64,000 bases of DNA from Amanita rubescens (taxonomy: Eukaryota; Basidiomycota; Agaricomycetes; Agaricales; Amanitaceae), in NCBI GenBank assembly GCA_015039365.1, contig WION01000228.1, forward strand, positions 1 through 64,000, read 5' to 3'. This document shows positions 57,419-64,000 of the stretch, one piece after another. The translations under genes and the position numbers were made by a program. The notes beneath the pieces are model-generated. The model ran no database searches, was not told the DNA's origin, and saw nothing but the letters and a program-made list of their open reading frames with translations. Numbering within the stretch: position 1 is the first letter of the stretch; each line of letters opens with the position of its first letter.

Positions 57419-59260
57419 ATGTTGTTCCAGGGGATGAATGTGGCTACGACCTGCCTCGTAGCAGGAGTCAGCTACCTCGCACTAGTCCGCTCACTTCGTT
57501 GGAGGAGATACAACGCTATCCACGCCAAATATGGAGGCAAAATTCAAAGTCTTACGACGGAGGAAGCACAGGAAATCTTTCAAGTCGCTTTCAATTGGGA
57601 TATGCCCTTGTTGCTCTACTACTCGCTTGCGTTTGCGCTGTTTAAAACATATGCCGTCGTACGTGTCACTTAGCACTTTGGGGGCGAGGTTAACTTATGG
57701 ACAATGTGTGCCGATTTAGCCTTCCATATCACGAATTCTTGTCGCAACAGGAGAATTGAAGTCGTCAGATACCATTTCAAAGCGTTATTCGGACGTATGT
57801 ATCTCGATCACATCCCAGTTTTAAGCTGAAGCTCTTGTATAAATTTAAAAGACAGAGATAATGATCGGTTCGGTGATTCATCGCTCATCAATTAATATTC
57901 AACTAACAAGTAACCATCTCAGCAACATGGATGATATGTCCCGTGAATGGGCGCACTGCCAACAAGGGCGTTGATCCTCGTGCCATGCTTGCCTTAGCGA
58001 GGACAAATTGGCTTCATTCTCACTACGACATCGTGAGCATATCGCAAGTAATTTGTGAACACTGACTTAGATGAATCTTAGTCGAATGAAGACTTTCTTT
58101 TCACCCTCGCCTTGTTCATCCTTGAACCGATTGTGAGTGATGCACCATGTTTTCCGATCGGAATGTCTAACTCGTGAGTAAGACCTGGGCGGAGAAATAC
58201 GGCTGGAGAAAATTATCACCTCTTGAGCAGCAGGTGAGCAAATGGTAGTCCCATGCCATATTTTCTTCTAATAGTACTTAGGCACTATTCGTCTTCTGGG
58301 CAGATATAGGAAGGCGTATGAATATCAAAGACATTCCAAACTCCTTGGAGATCCTGAAAGAATGGGCAATGGTGCGCCAACGGAATAAGCTAACTATTTA
58401 CGTTGTCGCTGACGTCACATGGAGGCATACGAAATGGAGAAAATGGTCCCGCACCAGACTAACAAGACCATCGCAGAAGGCACAGTGCAAGAATTGCTTT
58501 ATCCGGCCCCAAAGTTCTTCAAACTGAAACAACTCGGAAAGAACCTCGTTGCTGCTGCCATGGACGACCATGTTCGAAACGCCATGATGTAGGCTTTTTA
58601 TATTTGTCTTTAAATCGGATTCCTATTTATAATGAAACAGGATGCCCGAGCCACCGTGGTATCTGCGGACTACCGTCAATTCGATACTGTACTCCGTGGC
58701 GTTTGTGCATAAACATTTGATGCTTCCGCGCTTGAGACCCAAACCTGTCGTTCCGCTTACATTTCCAGATATAAAGGAGGGCGAACCTGTCCGGCTCCAT
58801 CCAAACCGGTAGGTCAGGTTGCCGGTCGTGCGTTTCATGGTCTCAACAGAAACACCTTTAGCCACACTTCAAGACCTTGGTACAAGCGCGAATCAAAGGG
58901 TCTGGGATACCTTTTGGATAGATTGTTAGTTTCATTTGGAGTATACGCTGACGTACCCGGGCCTCAGTGGGTGCCCAATATCTTTCTTGCGTAATGTTGG
59001 CTTATTGAATGACAGACTGAAGAGCGAAGGCTACATCCTCCACGCGCAGGTAAGGCTGTTGACGTAAAATCATCATTCATCGTTCCTTACATGCAATACT
59101 TATTATTAGGGTCCTTTGCAATTTGAACAAGGTAGTTTATTTCATTCGCTGACTTATTCTTGCACTCAGTCATTTTGCAGATGGCCATGATGAAGTCATT
59201 CAAAAGGCGGAGGAGATGTTGAAATGTCCAATCCCTGAGGCTTGGAAGAGGTCTACCTAG
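57419..59260 (+). CDS. ER-bound oxygenase, mpaB/DUF2236 family, copy 2
   Basis: This paralogue of the gene at 47541-49365 has parallel exons. The start MLFQGMNVATTCLVAGVSYLA includes the signal anchor; RWRRYNAIHAKYGGKI, MLALARTNWLHSHY, SNEDFLFTLALFILEPI, WAEKYGWR, ALFVFWADIGRRM, PWYKRESKGLGYL and YADVPGPQ follow. It ends PEAWKRST at 59260. The NWLHSHY histidine is intact. Introns are short, with donors such as GTGAGT and GTATGT. Small exons in the middle (57900-58650) were checked for frame only roughly. By family it is an ER membrane oxygenase acting on a lipophilic substrate. Confidence 0.78.
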
Positions 59261-59478
59261 TATTTCCCTATTTTTATGGCATTCTCGGGTTTTTCGTTAG
59301 TCGAAGCTTTAGTATTATGGGTACAATCATTGTGTTCTGCGCGATGGTATAGATGTTACGAGTTGCGTGACTTGGTCCGTTGCCGCGGGATCCGGGATCC
59401 CCTCATGTGATCCGCGAATATCCGGCAGCGGTAGAATGGCATTAGCGCGTTTCTTCGACAGGCACACCCAATACTGTA

Positions 59479-60296
59479 ATGGTCAGACCTATCATTCTCT
59501 ATGACTTAGCCTCGAAGATATCCAACTACCCTTGGAGTCCTAACGTTTGGAAAACCAGGTAAGAGACCACTTTGCCGACCCAGCCAGCCCCAAAGCTTTC
59601 AACAGGTTGACACTGAACTATAAGGGAATACCATTCGTCACGGAATGGGTTGAATTCCCTGATATCCAGGCAAAATGCACGGAAATGGGCATTTCTCCGG
59701 GCATCACCAAACGAGATGGAACCCACATATATACCGTACCCGCAATCTGGGATCCGTCCACTGAGACTGGCATATCCAATTCCCTCCGCATCGCGAGATA
59801 CCTAGACAAAACATATCCGGAGACCCCACCTGTCTGTTTCGATGGAATTGAAGAGTACGACAATATTATGTCGGCCTACAAGATGCCTGAATTAAGGCAT
59901 ATGGATCGGTTCCTTGTTCCGCTTATCTACGATAAGATATTGAACCCCCGAAGCCAAGAATACTTTAAACACACGCGGGAGAAGTTGTTCCATCGGACGA
60001 TAAAGGAAATAGAGCCTCTCGGCGAAGAAAGGGTATCTCTCTTGAATGAAATAAGGAAAGGCTTCCATAATGTCGACGGTTGGTTACTCAGGAATGGCGG
60101 ACCATTTGCGCGTGGGGACCAGGCATCTTTTGTTGACTTTGCCTGGGGAGGCTATATGATTTGGCTCAGGCAGGTCTTTGGAGAAGACAGCGAACTTTGG
60201 CAGGATATTATGACACGGGACGGGGATCGATGGGGAAAATATATGGATAATCTCAGAAAGTATGAGAAACCTGCAGATGATGATAAAATCTTGTGA
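59479..60296 (+). CDS. Etherase-like GST, copy D (intact)
   Basis: Exons 59479-59558 and 59606-60296 give 256 aa. The N-terminus MVRPIILYDLASKISNYPWS and the block TLNYKGIPFVTEWVEFPD are of the FuA/etherase type. YTVPAIWDPSTETGISNS and RIARYLDKTYPETPP form the glutathione site. The complete C-terminal helices (FVDFAWGGYMIWLRQVFGED, WGKYMDNLRKYEKP) show what copy C has lost. It directly follows mpaB copy 2 on the same strand, as copy C follows mpaB copy 1. Confidence 0.9.
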
Positions 60297-60599
60297 ATAA
60301 TACATATGTCAGTAAGGTTAGATTCACGCTATTTGAGACTAGCATATGTCAATACTTGGACTATGACTTTAGCATGATTGACCTGAACCTGTTCATTATT
60401 TGATATTCTCCCATACCGAAAACATGACAAGCGAATATGAAGGCATGCATTCAATTAGCATTTCATTCTCAACAAGCCCTTGCTGTTCGCCCTGGATGCA
60501 TGACAATACCACGAGTTAGCTTCTGAGATGCCTATCTTTCTAACCCTCGGAAGACAAAGCAAATTACCATCTCGTATTCCACGTCTGTCAATTATAGTT

Positions 60600-61050
60600 A
60601 TGGCGTAAACGGTTCACCTGTATTACAAGGGAATCCCGTACACCACCGAATGGGATGGACTCTCTCGGACCAAGCAAAAAGGTAACATCTCCGCAGGGAA
60701 AACAAAGCCCGACAACGCCTCTTCTGGCCATTTGGAACCTACCAAAACAGGTGTCCCGAATTGCGCTTGTATGGCGGAGTACCCCGACAAGATATATCAG
60801 GATATGCCGTTAGTCTGGTTTGATGAGATAAATAATGATAATGATATCATCATATGAGTGGGTCTATGTATTGCTGGAATTTAAGCCTCACTTGGCGTTG
60901 ATCGTCCACCGAAGGATAATGCAAGTAAGGGTTATTTCCGGTCCATGCGGGATGTACAATTCGAGCCACAAGAGGTAGCGCCAATTGGCCTGGGCCAATA
61001 CGCTCAGGGTGAACAAGTGTCATTCTTTAGGAGCTGATCTTGTTAGGGCA
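60600..61050 (+). pseudogene. Decayed GST fragment
   Basis: Remnants of a third cluster GST are scattered over several frames. They include LYYKGIPYTTEWDGLS near 60620, GHLEPTKTGVPN and AEYPDKIYQDMPLVWFDE near 60725-60825, and GQYAQGEQVSFF near 60995-61030. Order and spacing match the intact gene at 59479, but stops, frameshifts and deletions break it. It cannot encode a functional GST. Confidence 0.75.
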
Positions 61051-61197
61051 AAACTTATCTGGAAAGAGGGCAATGGTTTTTGGCATGATGCGCCAGCTTG
61101 GTGACGGTAGGTCGAAGTACACTAATTTGAAGTAATCAAAATCTTAGTTCTCAGTGTTTCGAGGTCGAGTTGCTCTCATTACAGATGGCCAAAACAA

Positions 61198-62542
61198 TCA
61201 TAACCGAGCTCGCTCGCGAATTACACCGCATGTCTTCTTCAAAGCTTCAGCAATTTTCCGCGCAAGACCCTTCGGATTTGTCTGGACCACCTGTCCAAGC
61301 GCAATGAGTACAGGATTTCGGGCATTCCAAAGTTAAAAATCACACCAGATGTCCTGCATCTTCAACCCGTGATACTGATGCAAGGAACCGTGCCCCACCG
61401 GTCGCAACCCGAACCACATCGTCTTGAGCAGCGTAGGGACTGGATACAGATAATTAGGTGGTTCTTCGTATATCCGTCGCCCAACTTACACTCGATCATT
61501 CAATGCCCCATAGATGATATGAATCGGAACCTTCCGTACAATGTGGCGAAGCAAAATATATGCGCGGGATGATCCTAAGGCATCTCTGTAACATGCCTTA
61601 ATAATGACTAATTTTAGCTTTGAAGGCTTGATGAGTTGCACTGCAACATACAGTCTCTTGCGCGCGAATGCACGTCAGCGTAACGCCCTCAGTCAAATCA
61701 GGATATGCGGCAGTCGGCAACGATCTGAGCCCATAGTTCTGCAGATAAATGAGTAACCATGGAGAAATGTGGCAAGAAAGTTTGCACTTACTGTATATAT
61801 CTTCAGAACCCTATCATCCCACTTTTTCCATGTTTCTCTGCTCTTCATGATCGTATATGCTTCCTGTTTTGATGCCCAAATGTCTCTACGTTTTTCGGAA
61901 GTGCCTGAAAGATTCAGTCCAACCTGCGCCGAAAATTCCCGAGCCATCATCATTGGCTCGCAGAGAATCAAAGCTGAAAATCTAAGTCGGGGATAGTAAC
62001 CGTGAGACAAGAGCCTTAATCAAATCAACGCAGAATCCATTGATGGTCATTTTTATGCTTACAGTGAAATTGCACCCATGGAGTGTCCGATCCCGACGAG
62101 TGTATGAGTTCTAAATTCAACGTTTATGCCGGAACCGAGGCCGGCGAGGAATGCATGCAGACAACGAGCATACTCTTCCCATCCGACTAGAGAGACACAG
62201 TAAGGCGGTTCTATATCCAACTTCTCTCGCTGACTTACAGATTGGTTCATAACCCCACAGCAAGGATTTCTCGTTCAGCATTGCCGCTTCACCGTGATTC
62301 GGCGCATCAATAGACCACATCTCACGTATCTTCAATTCCGAGCGTTCCGCAAAAGAATAAAGATCTTCCATTGTCGGTTCCCAAATCTCTTTGTGGAAAC
62401 CCGTAGCGTGAACAAATACTAGAGTTAGTGCATCTGGATCATTCGAGTGCAATGAATCAGGACGCAGGTAACGATTTGCCGTTGCAAGGAGCGGATAGTA
62501 TGGCCTTGGGTCGAATATGTAGGATTCGTGAGTGAGGACCAT
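61198..62542 (-). CDS. Alpha/beta hydrolase
   Basis: This is a soluble alpha/beta-hydrolase-fold enzyme. The oxyanion-side strand LTLVFVHATGFHKEIW is followed by SIDAPNHGEA and the nucleophile elbow GHSMGAI (Ser). Late in the protein come VPIHIIYGALNDRV, with the likely acid Asp, and SRVEDAGHLV with the catalytic His. Exons are supported at 62542-62241, near 62200-62060, 62000-61790, 61737-61615, about 61580-61490, and onward to the stop at 61200-61198. The final intron splits GHL|VVQTNPKGLARKIAEALKK. There is no signal peptide, so it is likely cytosolic or peroxisomal. A hydrolytic or thioesterase step in the cluster is plausible but unproven. Confidence 0.75.
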
Positions 62543-63029
62543 GATTAGCTAGACTGTTACGGGCTGGTGAGGGAATACCATTTTATAATCGGCCTCGGTC
62601 ATCGGGCGATATTCTTAGCCGGTCCATGTATCACTGAATATATCAACGTGAAGACGGTGGGACGGTTGCCGAACTAGGATAAGTCTGGCGGCCCAGGTTT
62701 TCTTTGCAGTGGATCAGAAGAAAACTGGCAGCTGCGTGACATCCTTGTGACTCAAAAAACTCTTGGATGGCTTGTAAGGCCGTCATGGTATAGTCATGGT
62801 AAACCAAAGATGTCGATGAGTTTGGTCTCACCTGCTCCGTTGCTACCGAGGAGTTTGGCGGAAAACACCTTCCAAGTCGACGACCCGCCTTCACTGGAAT
62901 ATCATTGCGTCAACTTGAATCTAGCAATATGTATATATTGGTCACCAGCGACTCTCAAAACCCGTGCGTATTTCGAGCTGGTTTCATCCTAACATGTCGC
63001 ACGAGCCTTTGACACCGCGACTTGCATTT
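62543..63029. other. Intergenic region
   Basis: Between the start of the hydrolase gene and the 3' end of the epimerase-like gene, both on the minus strand. Short frames on both strands have no recognisable content. Confidence 0.35.
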
Positions 63030-64000
63030 TTAAACCAATCCTGCTTCCAATTTCCTCTTGAACTCTGTAACTATCCCCTCGATGCCAGCCTCGTCGACAT
63101 AATATCCAAGCTTAAGCGCGTGCGAGTTGTCAAATTGCGAGGGCCAAGAAGAAACAATGCGACGATTCACGGGGTCACCTTTGAATTTGACGAGTTCGAG
63201 AGCTTTCTTTCCGCCGACTTTTTCAAGTGCTTGGAGCTCATCGCGCACGGTGATTGTAATTCCCGGGAGGCAGATGACACGGGTATGGGAGTCAAAACGC
63301 TCCGCTGGTATTAACCTCGTGTGGACTAAGTTCTTGGCCGTGATTTCAGGGCTTGCAATCCATATGGGCAAATCGAGTTCCGGTCCGCCGATACCACTGC
63401 CAATGGGACAAACCGACTCTTTTCCCTTCAGAGGTTCTCTAATAATGCCTGGCATGTATTTAGACTCCCAGATGCTGTAGGAAATGGAGAGAAAGCGAAC
63501 CAGACATGAAGGAGGATGTTGCTGCCGAAGGCACGCCAGGGCGAACAATTACAGTTGGAAGACGGACCACTCTCCCATCGACAAAACCACGACGCGAGAA
63601 CTCGTTTACCAGTAATTCGGACGTTAGCTTGCTAAAGCCATACGTGCTTTCGGGAGTGGTTGGAGTGGTTGGAGTGATCAAATCGGGCTATATCATCTGT
63701 AAAAGGATGAAATACCGTTGTCAGATTTTCAGCTCACTAAGGATCCCCCATACACGGCCAGCGAAGAGGTAAAGATGAATTTGATAGGTCTTTTGCCCTT
63801 GTGACGGCGCGCACTCTCAAGCAATAGCCTAACCGAATCGATATTGACCTGCTCATCTCAGACGTGGGCTTCCTTTTCCAAAAGGTTAAAGGGTTTTTGC
63901 TGACCTTCAAAGCAAGGTCTATGTTGTCTTCCGAAGCCCTTGACATCACACCATGTAAGCAATATATGGTATCGGGAACGCCAAACGTTGTCTTGAATAG
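63030..64000 (-). CDS. NAD-dependent epimerase/dehydrogenase (DenD-like), 5' part outside the window
   Basis: This is an extended short-chain dehydrogenase similar to D-erythronate dehydrogenase (DenD). The active-site YxxSK motif is seen in STYGFSKLTSELLVNEF, followed by RVVRLPTVIVRPG, the spliced junction SFMSG|IIREPLKGKES, PIWIASPEITAKNLVHT and VICLPGITITVRDEL. The C-terminus is EGIVTEFKRKLEAGLV with the stop at 63030. Further upstream exons reach the window edge (LHGVMSRASEDNIDLALKV, then NIDSVRLLLESARRHKG in another frame after a short intron). The N-terminal Rossmann GxxGxxG motif lies beyond position 64000. It may act on a sugar acid; a cluster role is uncertain. Confidence 0.8.

Noticed and set aside
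1..64000. CRISPR arrays, bacterial operons, insertion sequences, complete transposons
   Set aside because: I saw no regularly spaced direct repeats, no transposase or reverse-transcriptase motifs and no terminal inverted repeat pairs; the gene structure is eukaryotic throughout.
1..64000. tRNA genes
   Set aside because: I could not find a convincing cloverleaf with A and B boxes by eye; a covariance-model search would be needed to exclude them.

Overview
This window looks like nuclear DNA of a mushroom-forming basidiomycete (Agaricomycetes). Genes are dense and broken by many short introns of about 45-60 nt with GTRNGT donors and CTRAY-type branch points. Several families are typical of that group: GSTs of the etherase-like type, mpaB-type ER oxygenases, AusD-like methyltransferases, SKG6-like single-pass membrane proteins, DUF6534 membrane proteins and STAND/TPR proteins. 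I see no prokaryotic operons, CRISPR arrays, rRNA or convincing tRNA genes. Exon boundaries were set by eye from splice consensus, reading phase and family alignment recalled from memory. Where coding lengths are given, the assembled exons sum to a multiple of three.

Layout, left part (1-22.7 kb): a STAND (NB-ARC/NACHT-like) TPR protein; a tandem-domain soluble ABC ATPase (-); a single-pass surface-type membrane protein whose model needs a 1-nt exon (+); a DUF2470 membrane protein (+); a gene-poor 2.3 kb; a 21-exon Zn2Cys6 transcription factor with three unusually long introns (-, 17.6-12.0 kb); a coiled-coil membrane-anchored protein (-); and TRM112 (-) and RRP45 (+) sharing a 56-bp promoter.

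Middle part (22.9-46.7 kb): two tandem near-identical GST genes (-), a conserved protein of unknown function (-), the CAAX protease STE24 (+), a LYR-type mitochondrial protein (-) with a perfect hairpin over its start codon, ATG22 (-) and SUMO (+) divergent, a phytanoyl-CoA dioxygenase-like protein (-) and a metallophosphoesterase (+) divergent, a gene with an in-frame TGA, TVP38/TMEM64 (+), a DUF6534 membrane protein (+), QTRT2 (-), an Iec1/YY1-like C2H2 factor (+) and TAF11 (+). This is mostly single-copy housekeeping sequence.

Right part (47.5-64 kb) is different in kind. It holds two mpaB-like oxygenase genes, each followed by an etherase-type GST. Between them sit three tandem AusD-like methyltransferases and a wax-synthase-like (MBOAT_2) acyltransferase. 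Beyond them lie a GST remnant, an alpha/beta hydrolase and a truncated sugar-epimerase-like dehydrogenase. Duplication, frameshift and decay are concentrated here. My inference is that this is a recently expanded tailoring-enzyme cluster for a secondary metabolite or a xenobiotic. The set oxygenase + O-methyltransferase + hydrolase resembles the late steps of the mycophenolic acid pathway. No core synthase is visible in the window.
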